Shown here one piece after another: positions 1 to 11,398 of a stretch of 64,000 bases of DNA (positions are counted from its first letter, which is position 1; each line of letters opens with the position of its first letter). Source of the DNA: Ehretia macrophylla (Eukaryota; Streptophyta; Magnoliopsida; Boraginales; Ehretiaceae); NCBI GenBank assembly GCA_037974665.1, contig CM075771.1, positions 42,144,425 through 42,208,424 of the forward strand, given 5' to 3'. The position numbers and the translations under genes are program-made. The notes below the pieces were generated by a model. It had not been told where the DNA came from, made no database searches, and worked only from the letters and a program-made list of their open reading frames with translations.

Positions 1-2264
1 CTGTAACTCCTTACTGATCAAAAGTTATGGGCAAAGGAGTGACAGAGACCTGGTCCTAATCCCCATGCCCTCAGTTTGCGAGCCCAGCCTCTACGTGAAG
101 CGCAGTTGTCTTGCCCAAGGTGCCATGGGATTTGATAACATAAATGTGATGGATTAGGTTGTCGTCCTTTTCCAGGCTCACGACGTACGATCTGGCAATG
201 AAAAACAGCGCAAGAGAAGAAAAATGTCTCAAAACTGATGAAAACGTTCGATTTTGGGCTCTTAAAATAGGCAAAGCCGAGAAGGCTTGCTACCTCTGTC
301 GTAGAGCTCTCGGAGAGCTTTCCAACGGTATGTTGTGAGCCTCGTAACTCCTTACGGATCAAAAGTTATGGGCACCGGAGCGACGGATACATGGTTCCAA
401 GCCCCACGCCCTCGGTTTGCGGGCCCAACCTCTACGTGAAACGAAGTTGTCTTGCACAAGTTACCATGGGATTTGATAATAGAAATGTGATGGATTAGGT
501 TGTCGTCCTTTTCCAGGCTCACGACGTACGATTCGGGAATGAAAAACAGCCCAAGAGAAGAAAAGTGTCCCAAAACTGATGAAAACATTCGATTATGGGC
601 TCTGAAAATAGGCACAGCCGAGCAGGCTTGTTCCGCCAGTCGTAGAACTCTCAGATAGCTTTCTAACGGTATGGTGTACGCCGCGTAACTTCTTACAAAT
701 CAAATGTTATGGGCACCGGAGCGACGGAGACATGGTCTCAAGCCCTACGCCCTCGGTTTGCGGGCCCAACCTCTACGTGAAGCGAAGTTGTCTTGCCCAA
801 AGTGCCATGGGATTCGATAATAGAAATGTGATGGATTAGGTTGTCGTCCTTTTCTAGGCTCAAGACGTACAATATGGGAAGGAAAAATAGCGCAAGAGAA
901 GAAAAGTGTCCCAAAACTGAAGAGAACGTTCGATTTTGAGCTTCAAAAACATGCGCAGCCAAGCAAGCTTGCAGCCCCCGTCGTACAGCTCTCGGACTTC
1001 TTTCCAACGGTATGCTGTGCGACGCGTAACGCCTTATGGATCAAAAGTTATGGGGAAAGGAGCGACGGAGACCTGGTCCCAAGCACCATGCCCTCGGTTT
1101 GCGGGCTCAGCCTCTACGTGAAGGGCAGTTGTCTTGCCCAAGGTGCCGTGAGATTCGATAATAGAAATGTGATGGATTAGGTTGTCGTCCTTTTCTAGGC
1201 TCACGACGTACGATCCAGGAAGGAAAAACAGCGCAAGAGAAGAAAAGGGTCCCAAAACTAATGAAAACATTCGATTTTGGCCTCCCAAAATAGGCACAAC
1301 TGAGCAGGCTTGCTGCCCCCGTCATAGAGCTGTAGGAGTGCTTTCCAACGGTATGCTGTGCGACGCGTAAATCCTTATGGATCAAAAGTTAGGGCAAATG
1401 AGCGACGGTGACCTGGTCCCAAGTACCTTGCCCTCGGTTTGCGGGCTCAGCCTCTACGTGAAGCGCAGTTGTCTTCCCAAGGTGCTGTGGGATTCGATAA
1501 TAGAAATGTGATGGATTAGGTCGTCGTCCTTTTCTAGGCTCACGACCTACGATCCGGGAAGGAAAAACAGCGCAAGAGAAGAAAAGTATCCCAAAACTAA
1601 TAAAAACATTTGATTTTGGGCTCTAAAAATAGGCCCAACCGAGCAGGTTTGCTACCCCCATCGTAGAGCTCTCGGAGAGCTTTCCAACGGTATGTTGTGC
1701 GCTGCGTAACTCCTTATGGATTAAAAGTTATGTGCACCGAAGCGACGGAGACATGGTCCCAAGCCTCACGCCCTCGGTTTGCAGGCCCAACCTCTACGTG
1801 AAGCGAAGTTGTCTTGCCCAAGGTGCCGTGGGATTCGATAATAGAAATGTGATGGATTAGGTTGTCGTCATTTTCTAGGCTCACGACGTACGATCTAGGA
1901 AGGAAAAACAATGCAAGAGAAGAAAAGTGTCCCAAAACTAATGAAAATGTTCGATTTTGGGCTCCGAAAATAGGTGCGGCTGAGCAAGCTTGCTATACCC
2001 GTCGTAGAACTCTTGGAGAGTTTTTCAACCGTATGCTGTGCGCCATGTAATTCCCTACAGATCAAAAGTTATGGGCACAAGAGCGACATATACCTGGTCA
2101 CAAGCCCCACGCCCTCGGTTTACGGGGCCAGCCTCTATGTGAAGTGAAGTTGTCATGCCCAAGGTATCATGGGATTCGGTAATAGAAATGTGATTGATTA
2201 GGTTGTTGTCCTTTCGCGGCTGACGACGTACGATCCGGGATGGAAAAACAGCGCAAAAGAAGAA
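1..2264. repeat. 341-bp satellite, segment a (A/B mosaic monomers, about 6.6 copies)
   Basis: The anchor GATCAAAAGTTATGG recurs at about 16, 357, 698, 1038, 1379, 1719 and 2058, giving a 341-bp period. All monomers here are one type. Their middle third reads like subtype B (cagcgcaagagaagaaaa) while the next part reads like subtype A (gggctc... then gagcaggcttgct). They also share ttttctaggctcacgac, which is rare in the other segments. There is no A/B alternation. The segment is open at the left window edge and stops inside a monomer at about 2264, where retrotransposon sequence begins. Open frames of 60-90 codons on both strands repeat with the monomer and show no sign of coding function. 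Confidence 0.95.
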
Positions 2265-2300
2265 TTGCGAGGATGCAAATGTTTTAAGGGGGGAAGGATA
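2265..2300 (+). mobile_element. 3' internal remnant and polypurine tract of a truncated Ty3-type element
   Basis: Satellite sequence stops after gcgcaaaagaagaa, and about 36 bp follow that look like the 3' end of a Ty3/gypsy internal region. They contain the purine run aaggggggaagga directly before the LTR start TGATACCCC. This is the only surviving part of that element's interior; the 5' LTR and gag-pol are missing. The left junction is therefore a deletion or rearrangement breakpoint and not an insertion end. Confidence 0.7.
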
Positions 2301-4930
2301 TGATACCCCGAACCTGGCATGTATTCAATAGCATTTAAAGTTCATTTAAATTGCATTTTATTGACCTTTCACCTTCTTTGACCAAACTAGTTGACTTTTC
2401 ATCTACAATGACCAATTAGGACAAGGTGAATATTTTTGAAATGTTTAATAAAGGGCAAACTTGGGATTAGAAATAAAAAAATGCAATGTTAAGTTAGTCA
2501 AATTTTGGGTCAACTTTGGAATTAAATCTGAACCAATTGGGGAAGAGTTAGGTAGCAAATTATATATGGTTGGAAAGCTCTATGAGTCTAGTTTCTGAGG
2601 CTTCAAATCGTTCGTGAATTGGAGTTTTCTAGAAGAAGTTATGGCCGTTTTCGTAAGGTCGCGCATAGCTGTTTTGGTTTAGCGGGTTGACCGAAGCTTT
2701 GACCATTTGTCATTTTTTATTTAAGTATGAAATACGAAACAAAAGAGCATAATCAGGAAATAAAGAAGGCCATGGCTGAAACCATGGAGGAAAAAGAAAA
2801 AAAAAATATTTCAACTTCAAACTTCAATTTCTTCGCGAGAGCTTGTGCGGGGTGGTTTCCGAGGCATCCAGCGTTGTTTTTCTAGCGTCTAGGAGCGTCT
2901 AAGATGAGGGTTTCATCGTTATTTGCACATTTGAAAATGTTGAACATAAACTTTAATTTTTGTGATTTAACCGTAGGTTGTTATTTTGTCTGTTTCATTG
3001 CTTAAAGTATGTTCCCTAGCAATCGTAGAACATGTATTTATAGCTTTTTAACATTTTATGCTGTTGAATATTGAAATTGACATATAAATTGTTAGTTGAA
3101 TAGTATTTTGTGAATAGTAAACCCTTGAAACGATAAAGTTGCATTGTTATGCTGTCTTTTGATGTGAAAAGGTGCTAGGTATGCTAGAATGCCTAAATGC
3201 ATGATTTTTTTAGGTTGCGTAATGGAAAAAATGAGAAAAACGCCTTGGTGAAAGTCGGGGTCGTTTAGGTCGAGTTTAGTGTTTTCTTGTTTTGCGTGAT
3301 GGCATTGTTTCGGGAGGCCATGGAAGCACTTTTGGTGCGATTATGGCGTTGGTTGGGTGTTTCGTTAGTATAGTTGTAGTTCAAACGAGCAAAGGGAGAA
3401 ATCGGGACTTTGCATGAATTCCAGGGTTAAGTAAGGTTTCGGGATCTTTAGACGTACCTTATAGTGACCTAGGAGGATTGGTGAAGTCGGTTTCCAAAAC
3501 TCGTGGCCCGTTTGAAAGTAGTAGAGTTTGGTAAGTTGGGGTCATTTTCATGATTTTGTGTGTTTTCATAGAATATTGCTTATAGAATGCTTATATTGCT
3601 TATAGAATGCTTATGTTGCCTATAGAATGCTTATAATGCCTATAGAATACTTGTTATTGCTTGATAATGTTAGTTGGTGTTGTTCTTGTTACTTGTTTGA
3701 TTGTAAATGCTTGTTAATGCTTATTACGCTTGTTAGAGTTGATTATTGATTGAAATGTTTAACAATTGTTGATAATGCTTGATATCTCATTTATCTCCTC
3801 TATTTTGTATTGTTGTGCTATCGCTTGTTTATCGCCTTGTATCGAGTCTTGCATTGCATAGTGTCAGCGCGTGAGTGATGGGCCTCTCTGGGTAGTCTCG
3901 GGTTGCCAGTGTTGGTTGCTCTAGCTCCGTAGCTATTCCCTCTTCTCGCTTGGGTTGCCTCTCAGGGAGATTTGGGTCGTAGAATTGATGGTTACTCCCG
4001 GGGTATTCCAAACTGGTGTTATAAGGTGGTTGCACTCTTATTGTCATCGTTGTCAACATCAAGCTCGAGATTGATGTATCGCTCGTGGAATGGTACATTG
4101 CTCGTATGAGTGAACCATAGCCTTCAGAGTGTGGTATAGCTTTGAATGGTTGTGTTAATGCTTTCAGTAATTGCTCATTGTATTGATTGTTTATATTGAA
4201 TGCTTACTTATCAGATATATCGCTTAATTGTCTTATGTGCATTGCACAAATTTCTTTCTCTCCAATTCGATATCTGTCTCGCCCTCACTGAGTATACGTG
4301 TTGTGTATACTCACTCCTCACCACCACATTTCAAGAAATGTCATGTTAGCTGAAAAGTTCGTGATTTCGTGAAAGTTCGTGCCTGAAGAGTTGTCTTGCG
4401 TGCCTATGTGGCTTGAGTGTCGAAGTTGTAAAGATATATGCTTTCATATGTTGTATGTATTTATTGTTAAAAGAAATGTAATCTAAATTAGCTAAATAGT
4501 TGAGGTAAATCGATAAGCTAGTTATGTAATCAGTTAGCATAGCTTAACTTCAATGCATGTTTGTAATGTCCCAAGGAAAAGAATTAGAATGTCATGATAG
4601 TTTATTTTATGCAGTAGCTTAGTATGGTTTAATTGTCTAGTTTGAATGTACTTGTCAAAAATGAAAAGAGATAGGTTAACTTTTAAATTGGAAATGTATG
4701 TATACTTGTTGAGTTTAATTGTTAAGAACCGAGGCTCGGATGGCCTTGAGGTAGTTTGTATGTTTGGACACGGTGTTGGTCCACTTATATGCTGTCGCAG
4801 GTTTTATATTTCGCCTAGAAACAGGGGAGACTCCATCCGTTTTCCCTGAAAATTATGCCAGGGTTTGGTTTGGGTTGTGATTAGATTGATTGATACAACC
4901 TCTGGTCTCGAGAGGGATCGGGGTGTTACA
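2301..4930 (+). mobile_element. Long LTR (2.63 kb) of a second Ty3/gypsy family
   Basis: The sequence begins TGATACCCCGAACC immediately after a polypurine tract and ends GGGGTGTTACA, so it has the usual TG...CA ends. It is not homologous over most of its length to the chromovirus LTRs elsewhere in the window. It does share short modules with them around 3931-4010 and 4270-4320. It contains a four-copy 20-bp repeat. Its right end abuts chromovirus gag sequence at 4931. I see no credible gene inside; a minus-strand frame at 3829-4098 lies over a module shared with other LTRs and is probably chance. Confidence 0.75.
3575..3654. repeat. Four tandem copies of a 20-bp unit inside the LTR
   Basis: Four consecutive 20-bp units of the form (a/g)ttgc(t/c)tatagaatgcttat start at 3575, 3595, 3615 and 3635. 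The first two are identical and the later ones carry one to three changes each. A degenerate partial copy precedes them. They lie in the middle of the 2.63-kb LTR and may have arisen by replication slippage. Confidence 0.9.
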
Positions 4931-7900
4931 GTCAGGGCCAGAGACAGAACAGACCAGTTAATAACCGTGGCCCGACTAAAGCACCATCAGCCTCTTCCAC
5001 CCGCGGATCCACAGGTAGTTCACTTGCTACTCAGTCTATCAACTGTTCTTACAGTGACAAGAAGGGTCACACTGAGGCCCAGTGCTGGAAGAAGTCAGGA
5101 CGATGTGTGCAGTGTGGCAGTGATCAGCATCAGATCAAGGATTGCCCTAAATGGCAAGGAGGACAAAATCAAGTTAAACTAGCTAGTAGAGGCAAGAATC
5201 TAGTTCCTAGAGTTCAGGCCCGAGCTTATGCTATTGAGTGCGAGGAGCTTCCAGAGGAGACTGTTGTTGTTGAAGGTACATTCTTGATACTAAATCAACC
5301 TGTTAGGGTGCTAATTGATCCAGGTGCTACTCATTCATTTATTACTCCCTTATGTGTGCAACATGTGAAACTACGAGTTGTATGTTTTCCTTACAAAGTA
5401 GAAGTTGGTACTCCGATGGGTTCTAAACTTGTTACTAGCTCAGCTTGTAAAGCATGTAAAATTCAAATTAAAGATAGGGAATTCTCAGCCAATCTTATTG
5501 TAGGTACTCCGATGGGTTCTAAACTTGTTACTAGCTCAGCTTGTAAAGCATGTAAAATTCAAATTAAAGATAGGGAATTCTCAGCCAATCTTATTGTATT
5601 ACCCTTTCGAGACTACGAAGTCATCTTAGGGATGGACTGGTTAACAAAGCATCATGCCCAACTAGATTGCCGGACGAAGATTGTAACATTCCGAATACCT
5701 GGTCAACCAATATTGGAGGTAATGGGTCGAAGAGACTTCACTGGGAGTTCCATCATTTTATCTACGAAAGCAGTGAAGTCCTTGAGAAAAGGATGTAGCG
5801 GATACTTAGCTTACCTCATCAACAAGTCGTCGGACAAAGCTAAGTTAGAGGAGATGCTAGTGATTAAAGATTATGCGGATGTGTTTCCAGAAGAATTGCC
5901 CAGTTTACCCTTAAATCGGGAGATCGAGTTAATTATAGAATTACTGCCTGGCACCCAGCCAATATCTAAAGCTCCCTATCGTATGGCACCAGCCGAGCTA
6001 CAAGAATTGAAGGACCAATTGCAAGGATTGTTGAAGAAGGGGTTTGTTCCACCAAGTTCTTCTCCGTGGGGTGCACCAGTCCTATTGGTAAAGAAGAAAG
6101 ACGGAACGTTGAGGCTATGCATCGATTACCGAGGATTGAACCAAGTAACCGTCAAGAATAAATACCCACTTCCACTGATCGATGAGTTGTTTGATCAACT
6201 TCAGGGAGCCAAAGTGTATTCGAAGCTCGACTTGAGGCAAGGGTACTATCAATTGCGGATCAAAAAGGAGGATGTGCCTAAAATGGCTTTCAGGACGAGA
6301 TATGGGCATTATGAATATGTGGTGATGCCATTTGGGCCAACTAACGCCCCTGCATCTTTTATGGACTTGATGCACAGGGTGTTTCAACCCTGCTTGGACC
6401 AATTTGTGGTGATCTTTATTGATGATATTTTGGTATACTCGAAATCCGAGGCTGAGCATGAACAACATCTGCGATTGGTATTGCAGAAACTTCGAGAGCA
6501 TCGATTGTACGCGAAGTTTAGCAAATGCGAATTTTGGTTGCAGCAGATTGCATTTTTGGGGCACATCATATCCCAAGAGGGAATAGCAGTGGATCCAGCA
6601 AAGATAGAAGCGATGATGTCTTGGAAGAAGCCGGAAAACGTTACGGAGGTTCGGAGTTTTCTTGGTCTAGCCGGCTATTATCGGAGGTTCGTGAAGGATT
6701 TCTCAAAGATTATAGGACCGCTCACAAAGCTCACTCAAAAGAAAACGAAGTTCGTGTGGGATGACAAGTATGAGAACAGCTTCCAAGAATTGAAGAAGAG
6801 ATTGACTACTGCACCTATTCTTGCATTGCCTGAAGGGAGTCAAGGTTTTGTAATCTATAGTGATGCTTCGAAGGAAGGATTGGGGTGTGTGTTAATGCAA
6901 AATGGTAGAGTGATTGCGTATGCCTCTAGGAAGCCTAAACCGTATGAATTGAATTACCCGACACATGATTTGGAGTTAGCGGCTATTGTGTTTGCACTCA
7001 AGAAATGGAGGCACTATCTGTGGGGTAACAAGTTCAAGGTGTTTACTGATCACAAGAGCTTGAAATACTTGTTCTCACAAAAAGAGTTGAACATGAGGCA
7101 AAGACGGTGGATGGAGCTTTTGGATGATTATAACTGCACAATCAATTATGTGCCCGGTAAAGCAAATGTAGTTGCAGATGCCTTAAGTCAGAAGGCGAGC
7201 ATGGCAAAACTGGAAGTTAAGGTGCAGGAGTTGTTAGAAGAAGCATTTTTGTCGAAACCACAACTGACTCAAAAAGGATTACTATTTGCCACTACACAAG
7301 TTCAATGGACCTTGTTGTCTGAATTGCGGGAGGCTTAACAGAAGGACCAACAGTTTCAGAAGATTAAAGAAAGCAACACAGATTTCAAGTTTCATGATGA
7401 TGGTATTTGGAGGTTTAGGAATCGAATTTGTGTTCCTAATGAGCCAGAGTTGAAAAAGAAGATTCTTGAAAAAGCCCATAATTCAAGATACACTATTCAC
7501 CCCGGCGGAACAAAGATGTACTGGGATTTGAAGCAACACTATTGGTGGAATAACATGAAGAGAGAGATTGCAAAATTTGTGGCACGGTGTTTGACTTGCC
7601 AGAGAGTCAAAGTAGAACATCAACGACCAGCAGGTTTACTTCAACCGTTGGAGATTCCTCAATGGAAATGGGAACATATAACTATGGACTTTGTCATGGA
7701 CCTGCCTAGGTCACAAAAGGGTCATGACGCCGTTTGGGTCATAGTGGATAGATTGACTAAGTCAGCACACTTCTTACCGATGAACAAGGAGGATAGTCCT
7801 AAGAAATTGGGAGATATGTATGTGGCGGATATTGTAAGGTTGCACGGGATGCCTATGAGTATTGTATCGGATAGGGATCCTCGTTTTACTTCCCGATTTT

Positions 7901-8712
7901 GGAAGAGATTGCAAGAAGCTTTGGGAACGAAGTTGAGTTTCAGCACGGCTTATCACCCTCAGACTAATGGACAATCTGAGAGAACTATTCAGATTCTGGA
8001 GGATATGCTGAGGGCATGTGTTTTAGACTTCGGGAAAGATTGGGAGAAATATCTGTCTCTAGCGGAGTTCACTTATAATAACAGTTATCAGGCTACTATC
8101 GGGATGGCCCCTTTTGAGGCATTGTATGGACGTAAGTGTCGATCCCCAATTTATTGGGATGAAGTAGGTGAGACGAAGACTTTTGACCCGACCCTTCTAC
8201 CTGAACTTATGAAGACTGTTGATAATGTCCACCTCATCCGGAAATGGATGTTTACTGCTCAAAGCAGGCAAAAACGTTATGCAGACCGACGGAGACGGAG
8301 TCTAGAGTTTGAGGTCGGCGACAAGGTGTTCTTGAAGATATCGCCTCGGAGGGGACTGATTAAGCACGACAAGGGTGGAAAGTTAAGCCCGAGGTTTGTA
8401 GGACCATTTGAGATAATTGAGAAGGTTGGCAAATTGGTGTATCACCTGGAACTACCCCAAAACCTCTCCAATATTCACGACGTCTTTCATGTTTTAATGC
8501 TACGGAAGTATCACCCTAATCCATCGTATATCTTGGAGCCAGAGCTGTTGCAGCTTCGGGAGAACTTGTCTTATGAAGAGAAACCCGTTCGGATCCTAGA
8601 CCAGCAAGATCGGGAGTTGCACAACAAATCTATACCGATGCTGAAAGTGTTGTGGGATTACCATAGAGTTGAAGAAGCAAGGTGGGAAAGGCGAGACCAG
8701 ATGGAGCAATAG
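4931..8712 (+). pseudogene. Chromovirus gag-pol, 5'-truncated, one internal stop
   Basis: A single frame runs from the gag tail at 4933 to the stop at 8710-8712 and is interrupted only by TAA at 7336-7338. Copy 2 has CAA there. Visible parts: two CCHC zinc knuckles (about 5053-5150; the first has lost its second cysteine, CSYS instead of CSYC); protease with the DPGATHSF motif (Asp codon at 5317) in place of the usual DSGA; reverse transcriptase with FIDD (Asp codons at 6421 and 6424); RNase H (Asp at 6862); integrase with the HHCC finger (His 7477 and 7498, Cys 7588 and 7597) and the DDE residues (7687, 7870, 7978); and a C-terminal chromodomain-like stretch at 8566-8712 ending in KVLWDYHRVEEARWE. 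The RT has MPFGPTNAP where copies 2 and 3 have MPFGLTN. The polyprotein would direct particle formation, cDNA synthesis and integration; this copy cannot because it is truncated and stopped. Confidence 0.92.
5407..5598 (+). repeat. In-frame 96-bp tandem duplication inside the protease region
   Basis: The segment 5407-5502 is followed by what reads as an exact second copy at 5503-5598, both starting ggtactccgatggg. It adds 32 residues ([12 protein letters not shown]... ANLIV) just downstream of the protease active site without breaking the frame. Copies 2 and 3 have one copy of this segment, so the duplication is specific to copy 1. The absence of visible differences suggests it is younger than much of the other damage. 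Confidence 0.95.
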
Positions 8713-8776
8713 TATCCAGCATTATTTCAAAGGTAATATCGAATTTCGGGACGAAATTCTTTTAAGGAGGGGAGGA
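8713..8776 (+). other. 3' untranslated region and polypurine tract of chromovirus copy 1
   Basis: Sixty-four bases separate the pol stop from the 3' LTR. They include ttcgggacgaaattc, a common feature before the 3' LTR in plant Ty3 elements, and the purine run aaggaggggagga (8764-8776), which would prime plus-strand DNA synthesis. This is the only copy in the window that keeps its polypurine tract; copies 2 and 3 lost it by deletion. Confidence 0.85.
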
Positions 8777-8796
8777 TGTGAGGCCCGACCTCGATT

Positions 8797-8990
8797 TACG
8801 TGCGATATCTCATTTCGTGTGCCCTAAACCTAGATTTGCGTGCCTTGACCTAGGTTTAAGAGTCGTGTTTCATTTTGTGTGCCTTGCATTGAATTACGTG
8901 CATACATTTTGAGTTGCGTGCATTTACTTGGGAATCGTGCATTCGTCTCGTAGACCTAGGAAAGCGTGCCCACACGCTAATCAAGAAAGC
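8797..8990. promoter_or_regulatory. Degenerate CGTG-containing repeats at the 5' end of the LTR
   Basis: About ten short units built around CGTGC, CGTGT or GTGCC are spaced roughly 15-25 bp apart over the first 200 bp of the LTR. Examples are tttgcgtgccttgac, attacgtgcatac and gttgcgtgcattt. The same series is present in copy 2 (about 13965-14175) and inverted in copies 3 and 4. The start of an LTR is its U3 region, where retroelement promoters carry repeated activator sites, so a regulatory role is plausible but unproven. Confidence 0.5.
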
Positions 8991-9426
8991 ATCTTACACG
9001 AAGCACTAGATCATTAATTAATCCTACAAATTCCACTAACTAATATTAAAATGTCAATTCAACTCACTAGAAGACGAAATCTCACAAAAAGCTAGACATT
9101 CTTATTCTTTATTCCTTATTCTTTTGCACATCACAAACACACAATTAAATAATGCTCAAAGAATGACAAAAATTCAGAATTTTGCAAGCCTTGGCCGACC
9201 ACTTTTTGCATTTGTGCTTGCTTTGCATAATTCAAAATTAAACCTAGACATCCTATGACAAGCTCATGACAAATCACTTCAAAAATGCATAAAAAATGAA
9301 ACGAAAGCTCCACAATCTCAACACACTCAAATTGCCCATGCTAGACAATTCAAATTATGCTCCTTGAAGATACAAATTCTGAATTTTGCAAGCCCTAGGC
9401 CGACACATGCATCAAATTCTTCAAGC

Positions 9427-9500
9427 TTTTCATTTTCTTTCATTCTTTCTCTCTTTCTCTCATTTTTCTCTCACTCTCTCATTTCTTCTCTCTCTCTCTC
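9427..9500 (+). repeat. CT-rich tract in the LTR
   Basis: A pyrimidine run of TTTCT, CTCT and TCTCTCTC units ends directly before cggcccttggctg. The counterpart is at 14621-14690 in copy 2, and as a GA tract at about 32109-32179 and 59564-59630 in the minus-strand copies. Such tracts are often close to transcription starts in plant retroelements; here only its conservation is seen. Confidence 0.8.
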
Positions 9501-10019
9501 GGCCCTTGGCTGCAATTCTACTCTCCATAGCTTGAGTTCATCATCCTAAGGTTCATCAAGGCATTCAAGATACTAGGAAGCTCAACCAAGCAAGCTAGAA
9601 TGCAAAAGACACACATACAAGTTCATTCGGCCCTTAGGTATGGTTGATAGCTCCTATTTCATTTCCTTTTTGTTCTAGCCACTTGCACATACTAAGAACA
9701 TGGTTACTAAGCTAGGAATTAGAGAATCTCAAGTTGTCTCTCGACTAAGCAAGGAAAAAGGACGACCTTGTGCATCATCAAGAGTTTTGTGCATCTTCAT
9801 TGTTGTCTTGCTAAGGTGAGGGCTAAAACTCTTTTGAAAAGCTTTCAAAAACCACATGCATGCCTTTAAATGTCTATTTTTACCTCTGTACTCGTGATAT
9901 ATGTGTGTACATGAGCTTTTGTAAACATGCATGGCAAGATATTTGGCTAGAATGTGAAGATAGGTGAAATCGCGTATTTGGCAGCTTTCTGTTCTGTTGG
10001 AGTGAAGTGAATTTGACCA

Positions 10020-10373
10020 AGTAAATGTTGTTGAAAATGTGTGAAAATTGGTAGACGACTCGTTTTACCAGTTCTAAGAATTTTTTGTAGAAATAGGACA
10101 AAGCTAATTTTGACTCTAAGGTCCCCAAAATGGCAAAACATCGAAAGGTGTCCAAATCTGGATAATCTGAGAAAATGAAGCAGGTTTTGGCATATTCACT
10201 GTTCTTGTAGAACGAACCGGTTTTGACTTAGTAAATGATATCCAAAATGCATGAAATTTGGTGTACTGCTATATTTTTCAGTTCTGGACATTTTTGTAAG
10301 AAATCAACTAAGGCTAGATCTGACCCTAAAGTCCTCAAAAACGACAAGCATTGAAATGTATACAAATCTGGAC
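10020..10373 (+). repeat. Two diverged copies of a roughly 150-bp module in the LTR, about 200 bp apart
   Basis: The segments at about 10020-10163 and 10222-10373 share the same order of landmarks: gtaaatg, a gaaaat or caaaatg block, (c)agttct, a run of t followed by gtaagaaat, then ctaa-tttgac or ctgaccctaa, gtcc-caaaa, and tccaaatctgg or acaaatctgg. They look like an old internal tandem duplication. In copy 2 recombination between tctgga sites removed most of the second module (junction near 15390). Confidence 0.65.
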
Positions 10374-11142
10374 AGTTTTGCGTAGTCTCACGGTTTTGGC
10401 TATAACTCTTGAACCCGAACTCCAAATGATGCGAGGTTTGTTTCTGGATTTAGTTCACTCCTTAAGATTTAATTTGAAATTTTGTTCACTGGAATTGGAG
10501 ATTGTTTACTTGTCTCAATGATTGTGAGAAAACAGACCATTGCAGTAGGGTTTTCATCTAGTGATATGCTTTGAAAATTATTGTAACTTCTCTTGTTGTA
10601 TTAAATGCTTGGGATTGTGGCACTTGGATGTTGTGTGGACTGTTTTGAATGCTTGAGGATTTTTTTAATTAATTCATGCATGGCTTGGGTTTAATTACAT
10701 GACAACTTGGGGCTTAATCGCACGGGTGAGCATGAATTGAAACCTTAATGACTAGGAAAACTCGCTAAGTGTTGATCCTATGGATATCGTGTTTAATTAT
10801 GTGATTAGTAGGCTGCCCGTAGTTGCCCTTATAGCCCTAAATGTGATTCTGATGATTACATGTTGACAAGTAGGCCTTTCTTGCATCCGGTCCCATGTAA
10901 ACGTCGTTGCATGTTGTATGACCTTATTATTTGATTACGTGAACTTCGAAATGAGTTATATGACTTGATTTACATGTGTTACATGGCTGCCCGTTTAATA
11001 TTCATATAACTCCATGTGCTTTATAAGTGAAATTACCTGTCATATCATGCCTTGCTTGTTTACTTGTCAATGTGCAATCTTATGACTGCTCGGAGGCAAC
11101 CTACTTTGTTGTCCTCCTAATATGATATATTAAATGTCATAA

Positions 11143-11331
11143 ATGTGCATTGCATACAAGGTTGCAACCTTTCATTCTGGCGTGGTAACGTTTGCTTGTC
11201 GGTGTAACCGTGACTACCATTGTCCAATTCCCTCTCTCGCTTGGGGGCTAGACTTCCTCGGAGAGTTAGGTCGTAGGATTTCGGGGTACATCCGGAGTAC
11301 ACCCATTTGGAGTGATAAGTGGATGATTTGA
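11143..11331 (+). CDS. Short LTR open reading frame, 62 codons, open in all five LTR copies
   Basis: An ATG frame starting MCIAYKVATFHSG and ending shortly after STPIWSDK lies in a GC-richer block of the LTR. Counterparts start with the same peptide at 16246-16455, 30254-30457 (minus), 57706-57915 (minus) and 60801-61010; none has an internal stop. This copy lacks seven codons by an in-frame deletion. Middle residues include CRCNRDYHCPIPSLAWGLDF. I recognise no domain or signal peptide. Because the frame is short and the copies are not very diverged, openness alone is weak evidence of coding. Alternative: a conserved non-coding LTR block. Confidence 0.3.
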   Translation: MCIAYKVATFHSGVVTFACRCNRDYHCPIPSLAWGLDFLGELGRRISGYIRSTPIWSDKWMI

Positions 11332-11398
11332 AGTCGGCCGCAACAACTGATACTGGAAGTAAACTGAGAGCAAAAGCTCACCGTATCCTTTTCACTAT

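Noticed and set aside
3829..4098. 89-codon minus-strand frame in the foreign LTR
   Set aside because: It overlaps a module shared with other LTRs on the plus strand and has no counterpart frame in them.
6115..6576. 153-codon minus-strand frame across the RT region of copy 1 (and similar antisense frames in copies 2 and 3)
   Set aside because: Antisense shadow of a well-supported RT domain; it is not kept open over the same extent in the other copies.
9427..9500. Independent CT microsatellite inserted in the LTR
   Set aside because: It sits at the same place in all four LTR loci, so it is an old component of the LTR.
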